DNA of 64,000 nucleotides from an uncultured Gammaproteobacteria bacterium. Its GTDB lineage: Bacteria; Pseudomonadota; Gammaproteobacteria; GCA-001735895. The notes beneath the pieces were generated by a model that ran no database searches, had not been told where the DNA came from, and worked only from the letters and a program-made list of their open reading frames with translations. Positions within the stretch are counted from its first letter, which is position 1. Each line of letters begins with the position of its first letter. The position numbers and the translations under genes were made by a program. The stretch is from assembly GCA_947259485.1 (NCBI GenBank), contig CAMYLU010000009.1, positions 36,541-100,540 on the forward strand, written 5' to 3'. Shown one piece after another: positions 27,332-36,680 of the stretch.

Positions 27332-27838
27332 ATGAAGCTTTTCAAACTGTTGTCTGCAACCCTGTTCGGTTGCGCGATATGCCTGGGTTCAGCCAATGCT
27401 GATGAACACGCTCTGTTCACGACACAATCATTAACGCCCGAAACTGCACTCAAGGCGGTAACCGCAGCAATGGACAAATGCCGCGCCGAGGGATACCAGG
27501 TATCCGTCGCGGTAGTCGACCGCATGGGTAATCTGCAGGCTTTACTTCGCGACCGTTTTGCCGGTGCGCACTCCCCGGAAACCGCCAGAAGAAAGGCATG
27601 GACGGCTGCCAGTTTTCGTGCCAACACCACCGATCTGGTCGAACCCACCCAGGCTGGAAAAGCACAATCCGGGGTGCGGCATGTAACGGGTGCGCTCATG
27701 CTGGGCGGCGGTATGCTGATTGATGCAGCTGGCTCGGGTGTGGGCGCAATCGGGGTATCCGGTGCACCTAATGGCACTGCCGATGATCTCTGCGCTGCAG
27801 CTGGAATTGCGGCGATTGAAGACGATATCTCGTTTTAG
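27332..27838 (+). CDS. Secreted GlcG/HbpS-family protein (DUF336)
   Basis: The 168-aa product has a signal peptide (MKLFKLLSATLFGCAICLG, cut after ANA) and one GlcG/HbpS domain: LTPETALKAVTAAMDKC, VSVAVVDRMGNLQALLRDRFAGAHSPETARRKAWTAASF, and a C-terminal GAIGVSGAPNGTADDLCAAAGIAAI. Members bind haem or cobalamin, or are coenzyme-linked; secreted forms such as HbpS act in redox sensing. I choose the ATG at 27332 because it gives a signal peptide and has AGGA upstream; the longer frame runs through the FNR box. Confidence 0.85.
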   Translation: MKLFKLLSATLFGCAICLGSANADEHALFTTQSLTPETALKAVTAAMDKCRAEGYQVSVAVVDRMGNLQALLRDRFAGAHSPETARRKAWTAASFRANTTDLVEPTQAGKAQSGVRHVTGALMLGGGMLIDAAGSGVGAIGVSGAPNGTADDLCAAAGIAAIEDDISF

Positions 27839-28049
27839 TCGCTAACAGCCGTTCGAAGACCTGTCTGTCGACGAACTGGATTTACTCAGGGAAACGGTCG
27901 AAATGATTATCGTAGATGTCGATCGCCTTAAACAGTCCTGCGAAGATCGCTAGCAAAGCGGATTTCAAAATTTCGTTCCTGTTATTAAGGAATCGGATAC
28001 TTTACAATCCAGGGTACACATCGAAAATCGAGAATCCCAGGGGGTTCCC

Positions 28050-28739
28050 ATGGATCCTGTCTATTTAATCTGGCTGTTCGCATGCGGCGCAGTGGTGGGT
28101 GGTGCAATCATTGGTGCCATTGTTTACCGCAACCTGACACCAAACATAAAGCAAGCCGACAGTCTCAAGGCCGAGCTGGATGAAGCACGGCAAGAGATGG
28201 AAGGTTATAAAACCAGCGTCAACAGTCACTTCGATAAAACCGCGGAACTGGTTAACGAACTGACCCAGGACTATGTCAAGGTTTACAAGCATCTCGCGGA
28301 AGGTGCGCAGGCCCTCGGCGATGGCAGGGATTTCACCAATGTGCTGGAACAGCACCAGGGTAAAGTCCTGATTTCGGTTGATGGCGGAGAAAACGTGCAG
28401 GATTCGGTGGTCAGCGAAGTACCAGCTGATACCCAGGCGGCACAGGAATCTCCACCGGCTTCGGCGGAACCGGGCAATGAAAAGGTTGCGCAGGAAGATA
28501 GTGCTGACAGTAAAGAAAATGTCGAGGCTGAAGCAGAAGCTGAGGATGCTTCGGAGTTGCTGGCGGAGCAGGGTAAAAACAAAGATCCCGTCATTAACGT
28601 CGATAAACTCGATGCAGATCTTGATGATGGCTTAGCCGCGGCAAAACCTGAAAAAGGCAACGGTAGCGAGGCTTTAAAGGAAAACCTGTCTGCAAAAGCC
28701 GAGGCTCAAAAAGAATCTGCCCCGACGCCATCGGCCTGA
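28050..28739 (+). CDS. zapG: ZapG/YhcB-like division-associated membrane protein (DUF1043)
   Basis: The 229-aa product has one N-terminal membrane helix (about residues 5-25, LIWLFACGAVVGGAIIGAIVY), a coiled coil (about 35-85) and the conserved segment NSHFDKTAELVNELTQDYVKVYKHLAEGAQAL. This is the YhcB family, a cytoplasmic-facing envelope and division factor. The C-terminal ~120 residues are a low-complexity Glu/Ala-rich tail much longer than in E. coli (132 aa). AGGGGGTTCCC precedes the start. Confidence 0.88.
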   Translation: MDPVYLIWLFACGAVVGGAIIGAIVYRNLTPNIKQADSLKAELDEARQEMEGYKTSVNSHFDKTAELVNELTQDYVKVYKHLAEGAQALGDGRDFTNVLEQHQGKVLISVDGGENVQDSVVSEVPADTQAAQESPPASAEPGNEKVAQEDSADSKENVEAEAEAEDASELLAEQGKNKDPVINVDKLDADLDDGLAAAKPEKGNGSEALKENLSAKAEAQKESAPTPSA

Positions 28740-28879
28740 GATACAGTACAGACGCTTCGTAACAAGCTAATGCAAACGGCCAAGCTGGCCACGGGCTCAT
28801 TCCAGCCTCTCAAACGCGCCTTCGAGGGTAACGCGCAGGGATACCGCCTCTGCTGGTATCTCACCGTTGAGCGAGTCCT

Positions 28880-30046
28880 TCAGCTCCTGCTGCGCAGTAA
28901 AGCTGCGCTGATCAGTCCGATTGCTGCCATACCGACCACGACCAGGTTGGCTGAGCTCCAGCTGCCCGAAAATTCGACGATTGAACTCACCATCATCGGT
29001 CCGATGGTCTGACCGATACCGGCGCCCTGTAGCATCAATCCAGCCATCAGTGCCATGTATGCAGGACTGATCGAGTAGCGTGCGGCGAGTGCGAAGGCGG
29101 TGCCGGGAAACAGCCCACCAAAGGCGGAGAACAGGAAGCCGGCAATGGTCTTAACGACAGGTTCGCTGAAGCTGGCAAACACCAGGGTCGCACACAGTCC
29201 CATGACAATGAATGAAACCGTCAGCAATTTCCAGGGTGCGATGCCCCGGCCGATCATCCAGCCTGCCGAAACGTTACCAATTATGTTGCCGACCACGACC
29301 AGGGCACCGAACCGGGCGGCCTGCCCCAGAGGTACGCTGTAGTCGGTTACCAGGATGGTCGGCAGAAAAGCGGTTAGCGATTGATAGAGGCTGGAATAGC
29401 AGACGAAACCTGCCACCACAAGCAGCGGGCCAAGGCGCAGGATGCTGATAATAAAATCAGCGGTACTTAAATGAGTGGGGGATTTGCTCGTGCTACCGCG
29501 GAAAGCGATACACAGGACTGCACTCCAGATAAGGATAATGAATCCGACATCGTTCCACAGGCCACGCCATCCATGCCATTCCAGCAGGGGTGGTGTGATC
29601 AACATTGACATGCCGATTCCCGCCGGCATAAAGGCGCCCCAGATACCCATTGCCAGGGGTCTGCTGCGATCAGAGGTTGAGCGGCTGATCAATGAGGGCA
29701 GGGCCACGATGGCAAGAATGAATCCAAGTCCTTCGACCAGGCGGGACACTAGTAATATTTCGATTCCGCCGGCCATCGCGCCGAGGAAAGCGCCACCGGC
29801 TGATAACAGCATTCCGGTCAGCGCCATGTACAAATGTCCGACCCGGTCGGATAGCAGTCCGAAGCCGGCCCCGGCGAAGGCTGCGATCAGGCTGAATAGT
29901 GACAGGATCAGACCGGCCTGAACCAGGCTGAGGGCCAACTCGTCGATAATCAGCGTTAGCGATGCAAAGGTTTTACCGATCTGAAAAGCGCCGATACAAC
30001 CTGCGAGGAAAGCGATCCAGACCCTGGGCCAGTGGGTTTCGTTCAT
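28880..30046 (-). CDS. Major facilitator superfamily transporter
   Basis: The 388-aa inner-membrane protein has 12 predicted helices, the loop 2-3 motif GLLSDRVGHLYMALTG, and the cytoplasmic-loop symmetry of MFS carriers. It resembles the YfcJ/CynX-like drug or anion families but the substrate cannot be assigned. It stands alone on the minus strand, converging with zapG and divergent from the Liv operon. Confidence 0.85.
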   Translation of the reverse strand: MNETHWPRVWIAFLAGCIGAFQIGKTFASLTLIIDELALSLVQAGLILSLFSLIAAFAGAGFGLLSDRVGHLYMALTGMLLSAGGAFLGAMAGGIEILLVSRLVEGLGFILAIVALPSLISRSTSDRSRPLAMGIWGAFMPAGIGMSMLITPPLLEWHGWRGLWNDVGFIILIWSAVLCIAFRGSTSKSPTHLSTADFIISILRLGPLLVVAGFVCYSSLYQSLTAFLPTILVTDYSVPLGQAARFGALVVVGNIIGNVSAGWMIGRGIAPWKLLTVSFIVMGLCATLVFASFSEPVVKTIAGFLFSAFGGLFPGTAFALAARYSISPAYMALMAGLMLQGAGIGQTIGPMMVSSIVEFSGSWSSANLVVVGMAAIGLISAALLRSRS

Positions 30047-30423
30047 TGACAGTAAGATTCCGGACTAGCAGACAGCAATTTTTAAACCCGCTCGACAGGC
30101 GGCAAAATACGATCGCCGATTGCCGGAGTAGCAATTTGGTCGGGCTCGATGTTAAACCGGATACGGTGATCATGTCGATCTGAACCGCGATTGGTTCAAG
30201 CGGAAGCAGTCGACATCAACTGGCTGGTGAATATGGTACTCTTGGGCGAATTAATGGTATTACATGCCGGATTAAGCAAATCGAAATCATAGAATGACTC
30301 GAGAGTGATTAATACTTAGAATATCCCGGGTTAAGCGATTACATAATAAGGCATGTTAATGCCAATGTGAGAAAGCGGTGACAATGGTCATCGATTAGCA
30401 GGAAAATATCACAGGAGAGCACA
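30047..30423. other. 377-base divergent intergenic region
   Basis: This separates the MFS gene (minus) from the Liv operon (plus). I see no coding frame worth calling. Two small palindromes stand out: GAACC-N6-GGTTC (30182-30197) and GGCAT-GTTA-ATGCC (30350-30363), the latter about 60 bases before the livK-like start and a plausible operator. A good Shine-Dalgarno, CAGGAGAG, precedes the ATG at 30424. Confidence 0.5.
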
Positions 30424-31611
30424 ATGTTATTTAGAATTATACGTACCGTTTTGATCGCCGGCGCGATAACCGTCACCGGTATCGCCCAGGCTGACAGTGT
30501 TAAAATCGGATTCGTCACTACCCTGACCACTCCAGCCGGTGTCATTGGCGAGGACATGAAAAATTCGGTCATGCTTGCGCTTGATCATATTGGAAACAAG
30601 ATGGGCAATCTCGACGTCGAATTAATCATGGAAGACGATGGTTTCAAGCCCGATATCGGCAAGCAGAAAACCGATAAGCTGGTGAAGCAGGATGATGTCG
30701 ATTTTGTCGCCGGCTATATCTGGTCGCATGTACTACTGGCATCGATGAATTCGGTCACCGGGGCTGACAAGTTCCTGATCAGTGCCAACGCAGGCCCGTC
30801 CCAGATTGCGGGTAAGCGCTGCCATCCTAATTTTTTCTCAACTTCCTGGCAAAATGACCAGACTCCCATGGCGCTTGGCGAATACCTCAACCAGGAAGGG
30901 GTCAAGTCGATTTATATCATGGCGCCCAACTATGCGGCTGGTAAGGATATGGCAGCAGGTGTTGAAAGTGTTTTTAAAGGTGAAATAAAGGGAAAGGACC
31001 TGACCAAGTGGGGTGCGGATGCGCAGCTCGATTTTTCTGCCGAGTTGGCGAAAGCCAGGGCCTCGGGTGCCGAAGCGCTGTATGTCTTTTACCCGGGTAA
31101 AGCCGGAGGTGCTTTCATCAAGCAATACCAGCAGGCTGGCCTGCAAGGCAAGTTACCCCTGTATACTGCGTTTACGGTAGATTCAATCGCCTTGCCGAAA
31201 CTGCAGGCAGGTAAACTGGAGGGTGTTCTGGGTTCGAAAATGGCCCAGCAATGGTCGCCGGACATGGACAACGCCGCCAACAAGCGTTTTGTATCTGATT
31301 ACCTAAAGCAGCACGGCAGGTACCCGTCATTCTACGGTGCGCAATCTTATGACGCGATTATGCTGATCAAGAGCGCGGTCGAGGCAACCGGTGGCAATCT
31401 GAAAGACAAGGATGCGTTGCGTAAGGCGCTGATGGCCGCCGATTATGATTCGGTGCGCGGCCGCTACACCTATGGCAACAACCATATGCCGATCCAGAAC
31501 TTCTACCTGCGCGAAGTGGTTGAAGACGCCGAAGGTCGCTGGACTACGAAAATCGTAAAAACCGTTTACGAAAACCACCAGGACTTGCACGCTTCAAAGT
31601 GCAAGATGTAA
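30424..31611 (+). CDS. Branched-chain-amino-acid-type ABC transporter binding protein
   Basis: The 395-aa periplasmic protein has a signal peptide (residues 1-22, cut after AQA) and a type I binding-protein fold of the LivJ/LivK family: VKIGFVTTLTTPAGVIGEDMKNSV, GYIWSHVLLASMNSVT, YGAQSYDAIMLIKSAVEATGG. Features such as FYPGKAGGAFIKQYQQAG are shared with family members for aromatic acids and amides, so the ligand need not be an amino acid. It is the first gene of a complete five-gene importer. Confidence 0.9.
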   Translation: MLFRIIRTVLIAGAITVTGIAQADSVKIGFVTTLTTPAGVIGEDMKNSVMLALDHIGNKMGNLDVELIMEDDGFKPDIGKQKTDKLVKQDDVDFVAGYIWSHVLLASMNSVTGADKFLISANAGPSQIAGKRCHPNFFSTSWQNDQTPMALGEYLNQEGVKSIYIMAPNYAAGKDMAAGVESVFKGEIKGKDLTKWGADAQLDFSAELAKARASGAEALYVFYPGKAGGAFIKQYQQAGLQGKLPLYTAFTVDSIALPKLQAGKLEGVLGSKMAQQWSPDMDNAANKRFVSDYLKQHGRYPSFYGAQSYDAIMLIKSAVEATGGNLKDKDALRKALMAADYDSVRGRYTYGNNHMPIQNFYLREVVEDAEGRWTTKIVKTVYENHQDLHASKCKM

Positions 31612-31628
31612 CAAGCGCTTTGCAAACG

Positions 31629-31657
31629 CCCGGTTCCCTGTAAACCAGGGAACCGGG
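31629..31657 (+). promoter_or_regulatory. 12-bp hairpin between binding protein and permease genes
   Basis: CCCGGTTCCCTG and CAGGGAACCGGG pair perfectly over a five-base loop, 17 bases after the binding-protein stop. No T run follows, so it is more likely an mRNA-stabilising or partial-termination element that keeps binding protein in excess over permease. Confidence 0.65.
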
Positions 31658-31688
31658 TATCAACCCACAATCCGAAACGTTTATAGTT

Positions 31689-32612
31689 ATGGACTGGAAT
31701 CTGCTCGTCACGCAGTTGATGAATGGTCTGCAACTGGGGCTGCTATTGTTCCTGTTGGCTTCTGGATTGACCCTGATTTTCGGCATCATGGACTTCATCA
31801 ACCTGTCGCACGGGTCGTTTTACATGATCGGGGCCTATTTCTGCGGTACGGTTGTCGCTAAAAGCGGTTCGTTTATTACCGGGGTAATTGTCGGGCTAAT
31901 CGGCGTGTTTGCGGTTGGTGCGCTGGTTGAATGGCTGATTGCCCGCAAGCTTTACCGCAAGGATCATCTCGACCATGTGCTGGTAACCTTTGGCCTGATT
32001 TTAATTTTCGATACCCTGGTTCACCTGCTATGGGGCGCGTCCGGTATGGCGATCCCGTTACCCGACGTGTTGAACGGTCAGTTGAGCTTTGCTGGCCTGG
32101 TGCTGCCGACCTATCGCCTGCTGATTATTGTCGCCGGGCTGCTGGTTGCAGCTGTCCTGTTCATCCTGGTTACCAAAACCCGTCTCGGTATGCTGGTTAG
32201 AGCCGGGGCATCCAATCGCACCATGGTGGAGGCGCTTGGAGTCAACATAGATCGCCTGTTCCTGGTCGTGTTCGCGCTCGGTGCCGCGATGGCCGGGCTT
32301 GCCGGAATGTTGATCGCGCCGATAACCGAGGCCAGCATCGGCATGGGCAACGATATTATTATCGTTGCTTTCGTGGTCGTTATCGTGGGTGGAATCGGCT
32401 CGGTAAAAGGGGCCTTTTACGCGGCCCTGATCATTGGTTTGATTGATACCCTGAGCCGTTCCTATCTCGACCAGCTGTTGACGCTTACGATGCCCGATAA
32501 CTACGCTGAAACCGCGGCGCCGGCGCTGTCGGCAATGTTGATTTATATCCTCATGGCCGCGGTACTCGCGTTCCGCCCACAGGGCCTGTTTCCCATTGCA
32601 GGCATGAAATAA
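31689..32612 (+). CDS. Branched-chain-type ABC transporter permease (LivH family)
   Basis: The 307-aa inner-membrane protein has about eight membrane segments and family signatures QLMNGLQLGLLLFLLASGLTL, IFGIMDFINLSHGSFYMIGAY and the coupling region VRAGASNRTMVEALGVNIDRLF with the following GAAMAGLAGM. It pairs with the LivM-like protein. Its stop shares one base with the next start (TAATG). Confidence 0.94.
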   Translation: MDWNLLVTQLMNGLQLGLLLFLLASGLTLIFGIMDFINLSHGSFYMIGAYFCGTVVAKSGSFITGVIVGLIGVFAVGALVEWLIARKLYRKDHLDHVLVTFGLILIFDTLVHLLWGASGMAIPLPDVLNGQLSFAGLVLPTYRLLIIVAGLLVAAVLFILVTKTRLGMLVRAGASNRTMVEALGVNIDRLFLVVFALGAAMAGLAGMLIAPITEASIGMGNDIIIVAFVVVIVGGIGSVKGAFYAALIIGLIDTLSRSYLDQLLTLTMPDNYAETAAPALSAMLIYILMAAVLAFRPQGLFPIAGMK

Positions 32613-33577
32613 TGTTCCGCTTGCCTGCTAACCTATCCGGCAGAAGCTATGCCTTGCTGTTGGCGATATTGGCGCTTGCGCCTTTCATACTCGAGTGGGC
32701 CAATCAGCCCTTTTATCTCGATCTTTTGAGCCGTGCATTGATTCTCGGTATCGCGGCGATCAGCCTGAACCTGATCCTCGGCTTCGGCGGCATGATCAGC
32801 CTGGGCCACGCGGCCTATATCGGCATCGGTGCCTACTGCGTCGGCATCCCGTCTTACTACGATTATTACAGCGGCTGGCTGCACCTGGCACTGGCGCTGT
32901 CGGTGAGCGCCATTTTTGCGCTGGTAACCGGGGCCATCAGCCTGCGCACCAAAGGGGTATATTTCATTATGATCACCATGGCTTTCAGCCAAATGGTTTT
33001 CTTCACCTTCCTCAGCATGGAGGAATACGGTGCGGACGACGGCCTGGTTATTTACTCGCGCAGCGAGTTCCCCGAATGGCTGAGCATGGACAGCGGCGTG
33101 AGTCTTTATTACTGGGTATTCGCAATGTTACTACTGTCCCTGATGTTCACGCATCGACTGGTACACGCACGTTTTGGCCGGGTTATCGTTGGTTCCAGGT
33201 TTAACGAACAACGCATGCAGGCACTGGGCTTTAACACTTATCGTTACCGCCTGACCTGCTACGTGATTTCGGCGATGATGTGCAGCGTTGCCGGGATGTT
33301 ATTCGGTAATTTCGCTGGTTTCATCAGCCCGGACATTATGGGCTGGACGCGTTCCGGAGAACTGATTTTCATGGTGATCATCGGTGGAGTCGCCACCTTT
33401 TTCGGCCCCCTTGTGGGCACCATCGTGTTCGTCCTGCTGGAAGAATTTCTGTCTGCGATTACGGTCTACTGGCACCTGATTTTCGGCGTCATGCTGGTCG
33501 CGCTGGTGTTATTCGGCAAGGGTGGTATTCACGGCTGGTTGAGTAGCTGGGATCGCAAGGACGCAGACTATGGCTGA
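32612..33577 (+). CDS. Branched-chain-type ABC transporter permease (LivM family)
   Basis: The 321-aa membrane protein shows LGIAAISLNLILGFGGMISLGHAAYIGIGAYC, typical of LivM, and the coupling loop VGSRFNEQRMQALGFNTYRYRL followed by AGMLFGNFAGFISPD. It overlaps the LivG-like gene by eight bases. Together with LivH it forms the membrane channel. Confidence 0.94.
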   Translation: MFRLPANLSGRSYALLLAILALAPFILEWANQPFYLDLLSRALILGIAAISLNLILGFGGMISLGHAAYIGIGAYCVGIPSYYDYYSGWLHLALALSVSAIFALVTGAISLRTKGVYFIMITMAFSQMVFFTFLSMEEYGADDGLVIYSRSEFPEWLSMDSGVSLYYWVFAMLLLSLMFTHRLVHARFGRVIVGSRFNEQRMQALGFNTYRYRLTCYVISAMMCSVAGMLFGNFAGFISPDIMGWTRSGELIFMVIIGGVATFFGPLVGTIVFVLLEEFLSAITVYWHLIFGVMLVALVLFGKGGIHGWLSSWDRKDADYG

Positions 33578-34322
33578 TCAGTTACTTGAAATTAACGGCT
33601 TAAACAAGCATTTCGGCGGCATTTTCGCCACCGAAAACGTCAATCTATCCGTTGAGCGAGGTACTATTCATGCCGTCATCGGTCCCAATGGTGCCGGTAA
33701 GACAACCCTGATTGCACAATTGTCCGGTCAGCTAAAACCGGATAGCGGTAATATCGAATTCGATGGTCGCAGCATTATCAACGACAGCGTGGCCACGCGC
33801 GCGCGTATGGGAATAGCCCGATCTTTCCAGATCACCAGTGTCGTCATGCCGATGACACTGCTGGAAAATGTCATGCTCGCGGTACAGGGTGGTAGCGGCC
33901 ATTCCTTCGGTTTCTGGTCACCGGTGCATCGGGATCGAGCGATGGAAACTGCGGCAATGTCCAGCCTGGCCGAGGTTGGACTTGAGGATCGTGCCAGGCG
34001 CACTGCCGCCAATGTGTCTCATGGCGAACAACGCCAACTCGAAGTGGCGATGGCACTTGCGATGAAACCACGCTTGTTGTTGCTCGATGAACCGATGGCG
34101 GGTATGGGCAAGGAAGAGGGTGCAATGATGATTGATATCCTGAAGCGTCTCAGGGGCGACATGACCATCCTGCTGATTGAGCATGATATGGATGCGGTGT
34201 TCAGCCTGGCGGACCGGTTATCGGTTATGGTAAATGGCCATGTTATTGCCACCGATACGGTGGAAAATATCCGCGCTAACAAGGAAGTGCAAAAGGCCTA
34301 CCTGGGTGATGGCCATGCTTGA
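33570..34322 (+). CDS. ABC transporter ATP-binding protein (LivG family)
   Basis: The 250-aa ATPase has Walker A GPNGAGKTTL, the Q-loop region, signature SHGEQRQLEVAMAL (LSGGQ variant, usual in LivG), and Walker B LLLLDEPMAGMGKEE. The C-terminal ENIRANKEVQKAYLGDGHA is the LivG tail. It overlaps both neighbours by eight bases. Confidence 0.95.
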   Translation: MADQLLEINGLNKHFGGIFATENVNLSVERGTIHAVIGPNGAGKTTLIAQLSGQLKPDSGNIEFDGRSIINDSVATRARMGIARSFQITSVVMPMTLLENVMLAVQGGSGHSFGFWSPVHRDRAMETAAMSSLAEVGLEDRARRTAANVSHGEQRQLEVAMALAMKPRLLLLDEPMAGMGKEEGAMMIDILKRLRGDMTILLIEHDMDAVFSLADRLSVMVNGHVIATDTVENIRANKEVQKAYLGDGHA

Positions 34323-35016
34323 GCTGAACCGCGTCGAAGCTTTTTACGGCAGCATGCAGGTCTTGTTCGGTATGAACCTGCGTTGTGAAGAGGGGCAGGT
34401 TACGACGCTGATTGGTCGCAATGGCATGGGCAAGACTACCACCGTGGGTTCGATCATCGGCACGTTGCCCGGTCGTAGTGGCGAGATTCGTTTCGATGGC
34501 GAAGTGATCGACGGCCTGCCGGCCTATGAAGTTGCGCAGCTCGGCATCGGCCTGGTTCCGGAAGGCCGGCAGATATTTCCCAACCTCAGCGTGCGCGAAA
34601 ATTTGATTGCGACGGCCGCCAATTACAATGCAAGCGACGATCCCTGGACGCTCGAAAAGGTGCTCGAGTTTTTCCCGCTTTTGCAAAAACGCTTGCATAA
34701 CCAGGGGAGCCAGCTCTCGGGTGGCGAGCAGCAAATGCTGGCAATCGGAAGGGCGCTGATGTTGAATCCGCGCCTGCTAATACTCGACGAGGCCACCGAA
34801 GGACTGGCACCACTGATCCGCCAGGAAATCTGGGTTCGGCTCGCACAGTTGAAGCAGTCAGGGCTTACCATTTTGCTGATCGATAAGAATATCGATGAAT
34901 TCGCCGATATCTCCGACCGGCATTTCATTGTCGAAAAAGGTCAGGTGGTCTGGCAGGGCGATTCGGGGGCACTGACCGGAGATGCGGCGCTGAAGGCCAG
35001 GTACCTGGGTATTTGA
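34315..35016 (+). CDS. ABC transporter ATP-binding protein (LivF family)
   Basis: The 233-aa ATPase begins MLELNRVEAFYGSMQVLFG at 34315 inside the last codons of the LivG gene; the longer frame upstream only overlaps livG. Seen are Walker A GRNGMGKTTT, signature LSGGEQQMLAIGRALM, Walker B LLILDEATEGLAP and the terminal KARYLGI. It completes the importer. No clear terminator hairpin follows, only a TTTTTTT run. Confidence 0.95.
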   Translation: MLELNRVEAFYGSMQVLFGMNLRCEEGQVTTLIGRNGMGKTTTVGSIIGTLPGRSGEIRFDGEVIDGLPAYEVAQLGIGLVPEGRQIFPNLSVRENLIATAANYNASDDPWTLEKVLEFFPLLQKRLHNQGSQLSGGEQQMLAIGRALMLNPRLLILDEATEGLAPLIRQEIWVRLAQLKQSGLTILLIDKNIDEFADISDRHFIVEKGQVVWQGDSGALTGDAALKARYLGI

Positions 35017-35061
35017 TTTCAGCATTAAGCGGTAGGGATGTTTTTTTGCAGCACTTTCCGA

Positions 35062-35877
35062 TTAAATAATGGCGTGACGGATTTTCGCGGAGACCCATTC
35101 GCTGACAATAACTGTTGCGAGAATGACCAGCAGTATCAATGAAACCTGGGTCCAGGCCAGGGTCGAAATCGATGAGTCGAGCTGCAGGCCGATGCCACCG
35201 GCACCGACCAGCCCCAGCACGGTGGATTCGCGGATATTGATGTCCCAGCGAAACACTGAGATCCCGGCAAATGCGGGCATGATTTGAGGCACAATGCCAA
35301 AGCTCAGCTGCTGGCTGCGCGCCGCGCCGGTGGCGATGACGGCCTCCACCTGGTTATGATCGATTTCCTCGATCGCCTCGTACAGCAGCTTGGCGCAAAA
35401 ACCGATTGAGCGCAGGCCGATAGCGATAACGCCGGCGAGCACGCCGGGTCCGATAAGCGTTACCAGCATCAACGCCCAGATCAGCGAATTGATCGAACGC
35501 GAAGATACGATGATGAACAGCGCCACCGGGCGCACGAAGTGTACGCTCGGCGTGGTGTTACGCGCGGCGCAAAACGCCACCGGCACCGCGATCACGATCG
35601 CGATCATGGTGCCGAGCGTGGCGATGTTAATCGTATCCCACACCGGCGCCCACAGAACTTCCATGTAAGACCATTTCGGCGGTACCATACGTTCGGCCAT
35701 GTCCGCGGCCTGCTTGGGCGCGTCGGTGACGAAAAACCAGATGGTCTTTTCGGAGATCAGGCGCCAGCAGTAGACGAAAATCGCGACCCCGACTAACCAG
35801 CCGAACCAGACCGCGAATTGCGCTTTAGTCGTGCGGCGCTTCCAGATTTTCGTATCTGCCTGTTGCCTGACCGGCAT
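35062..35877 (-). CDS. phnE: Phosphonate/phosphite-type ABC transporter permease (PhnE family), second copy
   Basis: The 271-aa inner-membrane protein has about six membrane segments and the PhnE coupling sequence EAIEEIDHNQVEAVIATGAARSQQLSFGIVPQ and NIRESTVLGLVGAGGIG. I start it at the ATG ending at 35877, which overlaps the stop of the upstream PhnE by one base; a GTG four codons earlier is possible. It is last in the phnD-C-E-E operon. The two permeases likely form a heterodimer. Confidence 0.92.
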   Translation of the reverse strand: MPVRQQADTKIWKRRTTKAQFAVWFGWLVGVAIFVYCWRLISEKTIWFFVTDAPKQAADMAERMVPPKWSYMEVLWAPVWDTINIATLGTMIAIVIAVPVAFCAARNTTPSVHFVRPVALFIIVSSRSINSLIWALMLVTLIGPGVLAGVIAIGLRSIGFCAKLLYEAIEEIDHNQVEAVIATGAARSQQLSFGIVPQIMPAFAGISVFRWDINIRESTVLGLVGAGGIGLQLDSSISTLAWTQVSLILLVILATVIVSEWVSAKIRHAII

Positions 35878-36680
35878 TATTGCACCCACCTGCGGATATA
35901 GCCGGAACTGTACTCCAGCACCATGACGATGCCGATGATGACCAGCAGAATCGCCGCCGCGGAATCGAACTCGTAACGATCGAAGGAGGTCAGCAGCGTT
36001 GCGCCGATACCACCGCCTCCGACGATACCGACTACTGCGGATTCACGGAAATTGATGTCGAGGCGATAAATGCCGAGCCCGATCATGCGCGGCATGACTT
36101 GCGGCTGCACCGAATAATTCAGCCATTGCAGCCAGCCGGCGCCGACCGACTTGATAGCCTCCGCCTGCACCGGATCCATATCCTCGATATCCTCGGCCAG
36201 CAGCTTACCGTAAAAACCAATGGTGCCGACGCTGAGTGCCAGAAAGCCGGCAAACGGACCGAAACCGAACAGTTTGACGAAAAAGATGGCGAGGATGATT
36301 TCGGGGAAGGTGCGCGACACGGCGAGAATACCGCGACAAAACAGGTAAACCGGCCTGTATGCCAGGTTGCGTGCAGCGCCGAGCCCGACCGGTACCGACA
36401 GGATGATGCCGATCACGGTCGAGGTGATCGTCATCCACAGGCTTTCGAGGATGCCGTCCTGGATCGAGTCCCAGCGCGATACGAAGTCCGGGGGAAAGAA
36501 TGCGGCCACGAAACGCTGACCGCGCGTCGCGCCCTCGGCGACCCGGTCCCAGTTAACCTCCATGGTACCGAAGGCAAGTGCCAGGTAAATCGCGGCACCG
36601 ACCCACAATCCCCAGCGCAGCGTCGGATTCTGGATGAACGGCGGGCGCTTCCAGCGTCGACTTGTGGCGTTTTGAGTCAT
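35877..36680 (-). CDS. phnE: Phosphonate/phosphite-type ABC transporter permease (PhnE family), first copy
   Basis: The 267-aa product starts [15 protein letters not shown] at 36680, overlapping the phnC stop (ATGA). The open frame runs 85 codons further upstream, but that stretch is antisense-like Arg-rich sequence over phnC. Family features are [33 protein letters not shown] and [18 protein letters not shown]. Related to, but clearly diverged from, the neighbouring PhnE. Confidence 0.93.
   Translation of the reverse strand: MTQNATSRRWKRPPFIQNPTLRWGLWVGAAIYLALAFGTMEVNWDRVAEGATRGQRFVAAFFPPDFVSRWDSIQDGILESLWMTITSTVIGIILSVPVGLGAARNLAYRPVYLFCRGILAVSRTFPEIILAIFFVKLFGFGPFAGFLALSVGTIGFYGKLLAEDIEDMDPVQAEAIKSVGAGWLQWLNYSVQPQVMPRMIGLGIYRLDINFRESAVVGIVGGGGIGATLLTSFDRYEFDSAAAILLVIIGIVMVLEYSSGYIRRWVQ

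Noticed and set aside
27846..27953. Protein-like frame QPFEDLSVDELDLLRETVEM... after the GlcG/HbpS gene
   Set aside because: It has natural-looking composition but no ATG, GTG or TTG at its beginning; it may be a remnant but I cannot support it as a gene.
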